NCBI GenBank assembly: GCA_964575975.1 | Contig: CAZNTU010000276.1 | Span: 1 to 6,857, forward strand | DNA: 6,857 nucleotides | Direction: 5' to 3' | Source: G963674505 sp964575975 | GTDB taxonomy: Bacteria > Desulfobacterota > Desulfobacteria > Desulfobacterales > SKZT01 | In this document: positions 1-5,752 of the stretch, piece after piece | Position numbering within the stretch: the stretch's first letter is position 1 | Layout: each line of letters starts with the position of its first letter | Position numbers and translations under genes: made by a program | The notes under the pieces: model-generated | What the model saw: the letters and a program-made list of their open reading frames with translations, nothing else | What the model was told of the DNA's origin: nothing | The model's database searches: none

Positions 1-369
1 AACAGGCTTCCCGATCAGGGGCCATCCCGCCACGGACGGGTCGGGGGGAGGGATCACAATGGTCTGATTCCTGAGCTGGGCCGCCAGTCTCTCTATTCCC
101 TCGATCAGCGAGCTGACAAGCAGAGTGGTCGGCAGCAGAATGACGACGAACATCAGCAGGGTCAACAGTATTCCCGCCAACATATTCCTGTTCCCCAGCC
201 AGCGCTTTACCCTCACGAAAAAGGGATGCATAACGACTGCAATGATAGCGCCCCAGATCGCGGGTTCCAGAAAGGGGAGGATGATTCCGATGCACCAGGC
301 AATGATCACGAAAAGGACGACAATCCTGAGGATGTTGTCGATTAAAGGAGATTTGACGGTTTGGTTCAT
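1..369 (-). CDS. AI-2E family (PerM/YdiK-like) membrane transporter, N-terminal part
   Basis: This is the first 123 codons of a polytopic inner-membrane protein; the rest lies beyond the left edge. The start is the ATG at 369-367, preceded by purine-rich GGAGGAG and GAGAGG stretches. Visible are a hydrophobic segment at about residues 14-46 (two helices around a conserved-looking LPFLEPAIWGAIIAVV stretch), a basic loop (VKRWLGNR), and a further long hydrophobic segment at about residues 64-87. After it comes the family-typical soluble stretch ending in VAGWPLIGKP, which I recognise as a hallmark of the AI-2E/UPF0118 family. Members are thought to export or exchange small molecules (autoinducer-2 in TqsA, Na+/H+ antiport in some), so the substrate cannot be assigned here. 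It sits 20 nt downstream of mlaD on the same strand and is probably the last visible gene of that operon. Family confidence is high, function unknown. Confidence 0.85.
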   Translation of the reverse strand, partial: MNQTVKSPLIDNILRIVVLFVIIAWCIGIILPFLEPAIWGAIIAVVMHPFFVRVKRWLGNRNMLAGILLTLLMFVVILLPTTLLVSSLIEGIERLAAQLRNQTIVIPPPDPSVAGWPLIGKPV

Positions 370-389
370 GCGCTTGCCTCTCGCTCCTC

Positions 390-1406
390 CTAATTTCCCG
401 AATAATTCGCTTTCCCGCGAAGCAGGGCTTCGGGGTGTCGTTCAAGGTAATCGGCCATTCGCCCGATCGAACGTGCGGCCTCCGAAATTTCCCCGACCAT
501 GTTTTCCATTTGGACGATGAAAGAAGCGTCCTTGGAGATTACCCCCCTTGTGTCGGCAAGCGTGGTTTCCAAGCCGTCCGACAACGATTTCACTCGCGAA
601 TCCGCGTTGCGCGACAGCTTTTCGTAGCTTTCCAAGGTTCGATTCAGGTTGTCCGCCACAGGTTCTATCTGTCGGTCCATGTTGCCGAGAAGCTTTCGGA
701 CGTCCGCCAATGTTTCGTCAATGCCCGTAGTCATAATTTCCGTTCTATCGTCCAGATTTTTCAACGAAACGTGCAATTCTTCCGCCGCTTCCTTCAGGGA
801 ATGCACCGCGGCGCTCAAATCGGGATTGTTGATAAATCTTTCGATACCTTCCAGTATCCCTTCCATTTTCTCTTCCAATCGCGAGAGGTCCAAATTTTGG
901 AATGTCTGAACCAATTTTTGGGTCGTGGACGGGATGGTGGGGATTTCCGGATGCTTGTCGTCGTAATGTTTCAGATCGACCGGAGTGTCGGGATAAAAAT
1001 CGACCTCGATCATCAACTGTCCCGTGATGAAGCTTTGAGTGGCGAGCACTGCCCGCAAGCCGGCGTCGATAAGTTTCGGGAGGTTTTCCCGGGGGTCTTT
1101 TCGCACGCCGCCTTTTTCGATTCGGAATTTTTCCGGATCGATTTCCACGGTCACCGGAATCCTCGCTTTTTGTTCGTCCGGGAGAGTATTGATGACGATG
1201 CTGGTTACCGACCCTATCGGAACGCCTTGGAAAAGCACCGGCGCGCCTACGTTCAAGCCCTTGATGGAGCCGTCGAAGTACATGACGTAGGCATGGGTTT
1301 TCTTGAAAATTCCGCCCGCGCCGAAAATCACCAGGCTGACCGCGCCTATGGCTGCCGCTACGACCACGAAAGCGCCGATCATCATTCTGTTCGCTTGTTT
1401 AGCCAT
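390..1406 (-). CDS. mlaD: MCE/MlaD-family lipid transport protein
   Basis: This 338-aa periplasmic lipid-binding subunit of an Mla-type ABC transporter is anchored in the inner membrane. It has one N-terminal transmembrane helix at about residues 8-31 and then an MCE domain at about residues 37-120, with YVMYFDGSIKGLNVGAPVLFQGVPIG as its start region seen in parts. After it comes a long, charged, heptad-like helical region (about 160-315) typical of MCE proteins that build a ring or tunnel. The C-terminus has YLERHPEALLRGK, a motif I associate with the ends of PqiB/YebT- and MlaD-like proteins. At 338 aa it is much longer than E. coli MlaD (about 180 aa) because of this helical tail. The ATG at 1406 has a GAGGAAG ribosome binding site 6-7 nt upstream. 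It lies 29 nt after mlaF and ends in TAG. MCE proteins bind phospholipid and connect the MlaFE transporter to the periplasm; direction of transport is not deducible. Confidence 0.92.
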   Translation of the reverse strand: MAKQANRMMIGAFVVVAAAIGAVSLVIFGAGGIFKKTHAYVMYFDGSIKGLNVGAPVLFQGVPIGSVTSIVINTLPDEQKARIPVTVEIDPEKFRIEKGGVRKDPRENLPKLIDAGLRAVLATQSFITGQLMIEVDFYPDTPVDLKHYDDKHPEIPTIPSTTQKLVQTFQNLDLSRLEEKMEGILEGIERFINNPDLSAAVHSLKEAAEELHVSLKNLDDRTEIMTTGIDETLADVRKLLGNMDRQIEPVADNLNRTLESYEKLSRNADSRVKSLSDGLETTLADTRGVISKDASFIVQMENMVGEISEAARSIGRMADYLERHPEALLRGKANYSGN

Positions 1407-1435
1407 TTTTTTCTTCCTCTAGGTTGAAAAGCTTC

Positions 1436-2194
1436 CTAAGACTTCTCCCCGCGGGTCAAAAACATCTTCAGCGCCGGATCGCGGGTTTCCGCCAAGAGCG
1501 TTTTCGGATCTCCCGTCGCGGTCATGGTTCGTTTCGACGCGTCCAGGAAAACCGAGTTGCTGGCAATGGCGAATATGCTGGCAAGCTCGTGAGTCACCAC
1601 CACCATGGTCGTTCCCAGACTCTCGCTCAATTCCAGAATCAGCTCGTCGAGCCTTCGCGCGCTGACCGGATCGAGCCCGGCCGACGGCTCGTCGAAAAAA
1701 AGGATCTCGGGGTCTAACGCCATCGCCCGCGCGATACCGGCCCGCTTCTGCATCCCCCCGCTGATTTCGGACGGATAATATTCCTCGAACCCCGCCATGC
1801 CCACGAGCGACAATTTCAGTTCCGCCACCTCCCGAATCAGGGAGGGGCTCAAGTTCGTGTAGAGTTGCAGCGGCAGGGCGATGTTTTCCGCCAGCGTCAT
1901 GGAACTAAAGAGCGCTCCGCTTTGATACATCACTCCCGCGCGGCGGATTATCCGGTCGCGCTGGTCCGGTTCGGCGTTCCAGAAATCCACGTCCCCGTAT
2001 AGCACCTTGCCTTTCGCGGGGGATTTCAGGCCGATCAGGACCGTCATCATGGTGCTTTTGCCGCAGCCGGAGCCGCCCATGATGACGAATACGTCGCCTT
2101 TGAGTATCGAAAAGTTCAAGTCCCGCATGAGTACGAAATCCCCGTACGCCATCGTGAGATCCCGTACCGTAATATGCGCTTGTCTTTCGGCCAT
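1436..2194 (-). CDS. mlaF: Mla-type phospholipid ABC transporter, ATP-binding subunit
   Basis: This 252-aa cytoplasmic ATPase powers lipid movement through the MlaE permease. All nucleotide-binding motifs are intact: Walker A GGSGCGKST (residues 40-48), Q-loop glutamine in GVMYQSGALF (Q91), ABC signature SGGMQ (145-149), Walker B ILFFDEP (164-170), D-loop SAGLDP, and the H-loop histidine in VVVTHEL (H202). The MYQSGALFSSMTLAENIALPL segment and SGGMQKRAGIARAMALDPE are typical of the MlaF/Ttg2A branch rather than of other ABC importers. Length is normal for the family. The start ATG lies only 4 nt after the mlaE stop codon, with only a weak AGGA upstream, which suggests translational coupling to mlaE. 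It ends in TAG, 29 nt before mlaD. Confidence 0.95.
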   Translation of the reverse strand: MAERQAHITVRDLTMAYGDFVLMRDLNFSILKGDVFVIMGGSGCGKSTMMTVLIGLKSPAKGKVLYGDVDFWNAEPDQRDRIIRRAGVMYQSGALFSSMTLAENIALPLQLYTNLSPSLIREVAELKLSLVGMAGFEEYYPSEISGGMQKRAGIARAMALDPEILFFDEPSAGLDPVSARRLDELILELSESLGTTMVVVTHELASIFAIASNSVFLDASKRTMTATGDPKTLLAETRDPALKMFLTRGEKS

Positions 2195-2198
2195 GAAT

Positions 2199-3332
2199 CT
2201 AAATTCCTAAAATACTGCATAGGACCGTTATCAGGGCGGTGGAAACGATAATTCCGACGATCGCGGTAACTACTGCCGAAGTCGCAGCGTCGCCCACCGC
2301 CGATGCGCTTCGGCCGCATTGCATTCCCCTCATGCATCCGGCAAGCGCGACGATCACCCCGAAAACGACGCTGGAAAAAATGCCGATGCCGAAATGCCAG
2401 AGATTGAGCGCGTTGACGGTCTGGTTGTAATATTGGACCACGCCTATGTCCAGCATGCCTACGCCCACCACCGCGCCGCCGAGTATGCCCATCGCGTTCG
2501 CGTAGAGCGCCAACAACGGCATCATCAGCGCCAAAGCCAACATTCGCGGAAGCACCAGAAATTCCATCGGCGATATTCCGAGAGTTTTCAACGCGTCGAT
2601 CTCCTGGTTCACCTGCATGGTCCCCAGTTGCGCCGCGAAGGCCCCGCCCGTGCGTCCGGCCATGACGATTCCGGCCATGATCGCGCCCATGAGGCGAACC
2701 ATCGCGATCCCGACCAAGTCCGCCACGTATATTTGCGCCCCGAACAATTTCAACTGGATGGCCCCGATGAAAGCGAGGATCAAACCGACCAGAAAACAGA
2801 TCAACGTGACGATCGGCAGTGCCTGGGGACCGCATGATTCAAGGAACAGCCCGACGTCGGATTTAAGATACTTGGCCTTGCCGCGAAACAACTTGGCAAG
2901 TGCGACGACCGCTTCGCCGACGAATTCCAGCAATTCGCCGGTCGAGCGAATCAGAGCGACCGTTTCGTTTCCAACGAGAACCAGAAAAGTGGTCCGCTTC
3001 GTTTCCCGGCGCGCGTCTTTTTTCGCGGGGGTGGCCGACGCCAATTCCAGCAGTCGTTTCGCCCCCTGAGGCAATCCCTTCCCGTCGACTTCGATTTTCT
3101 CCGCAATGCAAAAATTTCGCAATCTGACCAAAAAAGTCAGTAGCCCCGAATCCCAATCATTGACCCGTTCCGCATCTATAACGATTTTTCGAACACTTCG
3201 GCTCGCCCGGACCTCGCGTTCGATCGTCTCGGAAGAGGAAATCCCTTCCGACAGTTTCCAGCTGCCGGAAAGAACCACCTTCAGATCTACTCCGGTCGTT
3301 TGTTCAATATCAAGTTCTCCCGGTCGGTTCAT
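2199..3332 (-). CDS. mlaE: Mla-type phospholipid ABC transporter permease with N-terminal STAS domain
   Basis: The 377-aa product is the transmembrane permease of the MCE transporter. Residues about 1-100 form a STAS-like domain (GVDLKVVLSGSWKLSEG, then VIDAERVNDWDSGLLTFLVRL), replacing the separate MlaB subunit of E. coli. From about residue 165 the MlaE permease begins, with the family blocks MAGRTGGAFAAQLGTM, QEIDALKTLGISPMEFLVLP, and near the C-terminus CMRGMQCGRSASAVGDA. The frame is open back to a TTG at 3452 and has ATGs at 3428, 3353, 3341 and 3332. I prefer 3332 because AAGGGA lies about 10 nt upstream and the STAS domain begins just after MNRPGELDIEQ; 3341 is the main alternative, but its AAGGGA would be almost adjacent to the ATG. 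It is the first gene of the operon, 4 nt before mlaF, and ends in TAG. Confidence 0.9.
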   Translation of the reverse strand: MNRPGELDIEQTTGVDLKVVLSGSWKLSEGISSSETIEREVRASRSVRKIVIDAERVNDWDSGLLTFLVRLRNFCIAEKIEVDGKGLPQGAKRLLELASATPAKKDARRETKRTTFLVLVGNETVALIRSTGELLEFVGEAVVALAKLFRGKAKYLKSDVGLFLESCGPQALPIVTLICFLVGLILAFIGAIQLKLFGAQIYVADLVGIAMVRLMGAIMAGIVMAGRTGGAFAAQLGTMQVNQEIDALKTLGISPMEFLVLPRMLALALMMPLLALYANAMGILGGAVVGVGMLDIGVVQYYNQTVNALNLWHFGIGIFSSVVFGVIVALAGCMRGMQCGRSASAVGDAATSAVVTAIVGIIVSTALITVLCSILGI

Positions 3333-3370
3333 TTTAACCATGTCCCTTTCCATGCCCAAAGAGAACGGAA

Positions 3371-3399
3371 ATAAAATTCTCGCCTTAATGGGCTCCCAA
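3371..3399 (-). promoter_or_regulatory. Possible sigma70-type promoter of the mla operon
   Basis: On the minus strand, TTGGGA (3399-3394) and TTTTAT (3376-3371) are separated by 17 nt. Each hexamer matches 4 of 6 consensus bases. Transcription would start around 3360, which agrees with an mlaE start at 3341 or 3332 and would exclude the longer starts at 3428 and 3452. The match is weak and the call is a suggestion only; a second possible pair, TTGATA with ATATCA, lies a little further upstream. Confidence 0.25.
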
Positions 3400-3437
3400 T
3401 TAACTGATATTTGATTGTCAGCGTCCATATCAATATG

Positions 3438-3472
3438 CGAAACGCGTACCAATCAATACTCGAAATGCGTAC
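3438..3472. repeat. Two near-identical 12-bp direct repeats upstream of mlaE
   Basis: CGAAACGCGTAC at 3438-3449 and CGAAATGCGTAC at 3461-3472 differ at one base and have a start-to-start distance of 23 bp, close to two helical turns. They lie just upstream of the proposed mla promoter. The arrangement is what a tandem protein-binding site would look like, but no known binding motif is recognised. Confidence 0.35.
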
Positions 3473-3693
3473 GGGGCCTCGAAACCGCATTCGAGCACTT
3501 GCTATGAAGCCAAGGTCGGTTTTGAAAAAAGGTTTCCCGACAATATTTGGGCAAAGTGCCGAGAATTCGTCAAGGATGGAAAGCGGGACGAATTGCGTGA
3601 AATATGGACTGGTATTCCGAGGGAAGATTTCTTAACGCCATATCAGTCATTAACGCCCGCTAACGCTCGTGGTTTGGTCCGATATCTTGAACC

Positions 3694-3735
3694 TTGCCAA
3701 AAAACGTCGATTGTATATATGTACTTGTATATACA
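3694..3735 (+). promoter_or_regulatory. vapB promoter/operator with perfect inverted repeat
   Basis: TGTATATA (3712-3719) and TATATACA (3728-3735) form a perfect 8-bp inverted repeat with an 8-nt spacer, ending 22 nt before the vapB start. A possible -35 element TTGCCA lies at 3694-3699, with TATATG or TATGTA inside the left arm and spacer as -10 (16-18 nt spacing). VapB/AbrB-fold antitoxins typically bind palindromes overlapping their own promoter, and this is the expected place for that operator. Binding by this VapB is inferred. Confidence 0.6.
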
Positions 3736-3757
3736 TTAATGGGAACGAGGAGGATCC

Positions 3758-3955
3758 ATGAAAACTGCGAAAATTTTCAAAAGCGGCAATTCCCAGGCCG
3801 TAAGATTGCCGAAGGAGTTTCAGTTCGATACGTTCGAAGTTCAAATTTTTAGGAGGGGCGACGAAGTGGTGCTGAAGAAAAGGCCTCGCGACTTGTCGCG
3901 CGCATTCGAGCTTTTGACCGAACTGTCGGACGATTTCATGGAAAACGGCCGCTAG
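3758..3955 (+). CDS. vapB: VapB-type antitoxin (AbrB/MazE/SpoVT fold)
   Basis: The 65-aa DNA-binding antitoxin has an N-terminal swapped-hairpin AbrB domain. The motif KIFKSGNSQAVRLPKEF (residues about 5-21) is diagnostic, followed by the second strand pair FEVQIFRRGDEVVLKKRP (about 26-43). The C-terminal acidic amphipathic tail (residues about 44-65, AFELLTELSDDFMENGR) would normally wrap around and inhibit the VapC toxin. The ATG has a strong GAGGAGG site 4 nt upstream. The reading frame is intact, ends in TAG and has full family length. The partner vapC gene starts 32 nt downstream but is broken, so this is probably an orphan antitoxin. It may still repress its own palindromic operator or neutralise related VapC toxins elsewhere; both are inference. 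Confidence 0.9.
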   Translation: MKTAKIFKSGNSQAVRLPKEFQFDTFEVQIFRRGDEVVLKKRPRDLSRAFELLTELSDDFMENGR

Positions 3956-3987
3956 CAACCGGACGTTCAGGAGCGGGAAGCATTTTG

Positions 3988-4388
3988 ATGTACATGTTGG
4001 ACACGGACATATGCATCTATATCATCAAGAAGAAGCCCGCGAGCGTTCTGGAATATTTTCGGCGTCTTCAGCCAGGGGAGCTTTCCATGTCGGCCATTAC
4101 GTTCGCCGAGTTAATGAACGGCGCAAAGGAAAGCAGCGGGTCGAAGAAAACACCGCGAAGTTAAGCGAACTTGCCGAAATTTTGGAAATCAGGCCGTTCG
4201 ATAAAAAGGCCGTGATCGCCTATGGAGATATCTGATCGAACCTCGAAAGAAAAGGATTGATCATCGGGGGTAACGACATGTTGATCGCCGCGAATGCACT
4301 TAGCCTCAATCTGATATTGGTTACGAACAATGAAAAGGAATTCGGCAGGATTTATGGTTTGAAAATAGAAAATTGGGCCAGTCCATGA
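3988..4388 (+). pseudogene. vapC: VapC PIN-domain toxin, disrupted by frameshift and in-frame TGA
   Basis: The gene once coded for a PIN-domain RNase of about 133 aa. The first frame begins MYMLDTDICIYIIKKKP and carries acidic residues D5/D7 and E41 (SAITFAELMNGAK), then runs into TAA at 4162. Homology continues in the -1 frame from about 4134 (QRVEENTAKLSELAEILEIRPFD), which fits loss of one base near 4131-4134. That second frame meets a TGA at 4233-4235, where family members have a codon such as CGA (Arg) before the NLERKG-like segment. It then continues through IGGNDMLIAANALSLNLILV, TNNEKEFGRIYGLKIENW, to a TGA at 4386. All typical PIN motifs are still legible, so the decay is recent. The two separate lesions make sequencing error an unlikely sole cause. 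Confidence 0.88.
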
Positions 4389-4395
4389 AAAAAGC

Positions 4396-4623
4396 ATGCG
4401 GATTAAGGTATTGACTATTCCTTCGGCCACTTCGCTTGCGGGGTCGCGAACATGGAACCCGCCAAGGCGGCCAATCCTCGACGAACGCGGTCGCCTCCGC
4501 TGGCACGAGGGCGGAAGCGCCGCGTCGCCGGAAAAAGTTTACGATAAAGAGCCTCAAGTCGGCTGGTCGCGGCGCATCCGCGCCGCGTTCATCGCGTTGT
4601 TTCCCTTGGAAAAGTATCTCTGA
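4396..4623 (+). pseudogene. C-terminal remnant resembling ClsC/phospholipase D-family protein
   Basis: The frame encodes 75 residues. The part from about 4477 to 4620 reads ILDERGRLRWHEGG, then KVYDKEPQ, WSRRIRAAFIALFPLEKYL. The order R-x-x-W, acidic/basic YDKEP, an arginine-rich amphipathic helix and a terminal LPxExxL-like end matches, from memory, the extreme C-terminus of YmdC/ClsC-type cardiolipin synthases. No HxKxxxxD catalytic motif is present, and the preceding residues (RIKVLTIPSATSLAG) at best vaguely resemble an internal segment of that family. So most of the gene is missing, probably through an internal deletion joined to the vapC end 7 nt upstream. No ribosome binding site supports the ATG at 4396. 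It is called a remnant; chance similarity is the alternative. Confidence 0.5.
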
Positions 4624-4668
4624 GCTTGCAGCTTTCCAACAACTGGAACAGAATGGGGCCCTTGCGAT

Positions 4669-5286
4669 TTAAAAGACGAAGCCAACCTTTGCGCCGACTC
4701 TCCAGTTGTCCGCACTTGTATCCGTATCGACATCCACGTCAGCCCTTCCGACGTCGTCGAATTCGAGATCGTCCGTGAACTGGTATTTCCCCTCGATTCC
4801 AAAGAACCACTGATCGTGGAAATTGTAATCGATCCCTGCAAAAACCTGTCCGCCAAAGACCCAATCGTCGGCATCGGCGTCAATCCTGTCAGCCTCGATT
4901 TCGAAATAGCTGTAGGATATACCGGCCCCCACGCTTCCGACCCACTGCGGCGCAAACTCGAACGCATATTTCAGATTCAGCTCGATCGGTATGAAATAAA
5001 CATCGATATCGACATTGATATTGGTATCCCCGATATCATCGTCGTTTTCCGCGGTCGCCCAGCCTCCTTCAAGGCCGAGATAGAGATCCGGGAAAAGGGC
5101 ATAGTACCATTCGAGTCCCACATAGACGCCCTCGTCGAGGTCGATTTCGTCGAATGCATCCTCGGTGAAACTTATGTAGTCCACCTTAAGCGCCAAGTTG
5201 CTCATTCCAAGGGAATACTTCTCGGCAAACGATGTCGATGCAAAAACAAGCACGATTGCAAGGGGCAACAGAATAATTTTCTTCAT
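4669..5286 (-). CDS. Acidic 8-stranded outer-membrane beta-barrel protein
   Basis: This 205-aa protein has a clear Sec signal peptide (MKKIILLPLAIVLVFASTSFA, cleavage after about residue 21). The rest shows eight alternating amphipathic strands, for example GVYVGLEWYYAL, LYLGLEGGWAT, PIELNLKYAF, VGAGISYSYFEI, GQVFAGIDYNF, WFFGIEGKYQF and the terminal WRVGAKVGFVF ending in phenylalanine, the usual BAM recognition signal. This fits the OmpA/OmpW-like small barrel class (OMP_b-brl). Loops are rich in aspartate (NDDDIGDTNINVDIDV, ADRIDADADD, DVDVDTDTSADN). I count 41 acidic against 8 basic residues in the mature part. The start has an AAGGAGGAG site 8 nt upstream. It is last in a run of four exported-protein genes, 92 nt after the Gly-rich gene. 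No specific pore or ligand function can be assigned. Confidence 0.85.
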   Translation of the reverse strand: MKKIILLPLAIVLVFASTSFAEKYSLGMSNLALKVDYISFTEDAFDEIDLDEGVYVGLEWYYALFPDLYLGLEGGWATAENDDDIGDTNINVDIDVYFIPIELNLKYAFEFAPQWVGSVGAGISYSYFEIEADRIDADADDWVFGGQVFAGIDYNFHDQWFFGIEGKYQFTDDLEFDDVGRADVDVDTDTSADNWRVGAKVGFVF

Positions 5287-5327
5287 GGCAATACTCCTCC
5301 TTCGAAATTGTTAAAAATATTGAACGC

Positions 5328-5356
5328 CCTCTCCCGTAAAAAAAGGAGAGAGGGGG
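5328..5356. other. Imperfect stem-loop in the gap before the barrel gene
   Basis: CTCTCC (5329-5334) pairs with GGAGAG (5345-5350) around a 10-nt A-rich loop, and can be extended to CCCTCTCC/GGAGAGaGGG with a bulge. It lies in the 92-nt gap between the Gly-rich and barrel genes. Read on the minus strand the T-run falls inside the loop rather than after the stem, so it is not a canonical terminator. It could be an mRNA-processing or stability element, or chance. Confidence 0.2.
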
Positions 5357-5378
5357 AGTTTTCGACCGGGACCGCCTG

Positions 5379-5720
5379 TCAACGGTTGATCCAGCCCGCG
5401 CCGCCCCCGCCGTAGCGATTGACCCATCCCCCGCCTCCGCCGCCGTACCTGTTGCCCCAGCTTCCGCCGCCGCCGTACCTGTTTACCCAGCCGCCGCCCC
5501 CGTTGACCCAGGCTCTTCCCCCGTCGCCGCGATTGATCCATCCGGCGGAGCCGGCGTCGGATTCCTTGCTCGAAGCGGCCAACGCGCCGCCCGCCAGGGC
5601 GGCCGCGATCGCCACTTTCGACCATTTCTTCAAACCGAGCAGAAAATCCCTTCGGCACAGAAGCTCCTCTTCCGTGTCGGGTGCCTCCTCCGCCTGGTCG
5701 GGATTGCGTTCCTCGTCCAT
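5379..5720 (-). CDS. Tat-motif, Gly-rich W-x-N repeat protein; candidate modified-peptide precursor
   Basis: The 113-aa product has three parts. Residues 1-22 are a polar, acidic N-terminus. Residues 23-50 hold a twin-arginine-like motif CRRDFLLGL followed by a hydrophobic, Ala-rich segment ending ALAAS. Residues 60-113 are a low-complexity tail with six W-x-N triplets (WIN 61, WVN 71, WVN 78, WGN 88, WVN 99, WIN 110), usually followed by R or RY and separated by glycine runs. The ATG at 5720 is chosen because GGGAGG lies 7 nt upstream; the frame is open upstream but crosses the preceding gene. Gly-rich tails with repeated aromatic-x-Asn motifs are known in precursors of radical SAM/SPASM cyclophane peptides (Grr/triceptide type). 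No such enzyme is in this window, so a plain Tat- or Sec-exported Gly-rich envelope protein is the alternative. It lies 32 nt after the NTF2-like gene. Confidence 0.75.
   Translation of the reverse strand: MDEERNPDQAEEAPDTEEELLCRRDFLLGLKKWSKVAIAAALAGGALAASSKESDAGSAGWINRGDGGRAWVNGGGGWVNRYGGGGSWGNRYGGGGGGWVNRYGGGGAGWINR
5382..5540 (-). repeat. Tandem coding repeat, W-x-N-R-Y-G(n)
   Basis: The 3' half of the Gly-rich gene consists of imperfect tandem units. The three last full units (WVNRYGGGGS, WGNRYGGGGGG, WVNRYGGGGAG) are 30-33 bp each and nearly identical in DNA, followed by a terminal WINR. The units nearer the leader are shorter and more diverged (WINRGDGGRA, WVNGGGG). This pattern suggests unit gain and loss by slippage while the WxN core is conserved. 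Confidence 0.8.
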
Positions 5721-5752
5721 AAAAGACCTCCCTTGCATCCATCTATGGATTG

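Larger units (their letters stand above)
3404..3739 (+). other. Unrecognised open frame without a start codon; possible gene remnant
   Basis: Between mlaE and vapB one plus-strand frame stays open from the stop at 3401-3403 to the TAA at 3737-3739. It has no usable ATG, GTG or TTG start with a ribosome binding site at its beginning. The part from about 3500 to 3690 reads like a soluble protein, for example VGFEKRFPDNIWAKCREFV and DGKRDELREIWTGIPREDF, with balanced charges and aromatic residues. The end runs through the vapB operator, so the last residues are unlikely to be functional. I do not recognise the family. It may be the tail of a decayed gene, or chance. Otherwise this 425-nt intergenic stretch holds only the sites listed separately. 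Confidence 0.2.

Noticed and set aside
125..520. Plus-strand open frame of 131 codons
   Set aside because: It is opposite the AI-2E-family gene and the end of mlaD, both of which have clear family motifs.
435..1427. Long plus-strand open frame of 330 codons
   Set aside because: It is antisense to mlaD, which has recognisable MCE and transmembrane features; the plus-strand translation has no domain-like pattern.
2116..2835. Minus-strand frame rich in Arg, Gly and His
   Set aside because: It is an alternative frame of mlaE and mlaF with composition typical of an out-of-frame reading.
3333..3452. Longer mlaE start at TTG 3452 or ATG 3428
   Set aside because: The extra residues precede the STAS domain without resembling it, and the best ribosome binding site and possible promoter favour a start at 3332-3341.
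3632..3668. TTAACGCC twice plus a related TAACGCT, as possible iterons or attachment site
   Set aside because: The units are short, few and irregularly spaced, with no replication or integrase gene nearby.
5379..5540. CRISPR-like array
   Set aside because: The repeats are coding, in frame, with no unique spacers; they encode the W-x-N glycine units.
5311..5742. Minus-strand Arg/Gly-rich frame (GRRRRG-like repeats)
   Set aside because: It is the shifted frame of the W-x-N repeat gene; it lacks a ribosome binding site and a leader, whereas the chosen frame has both.
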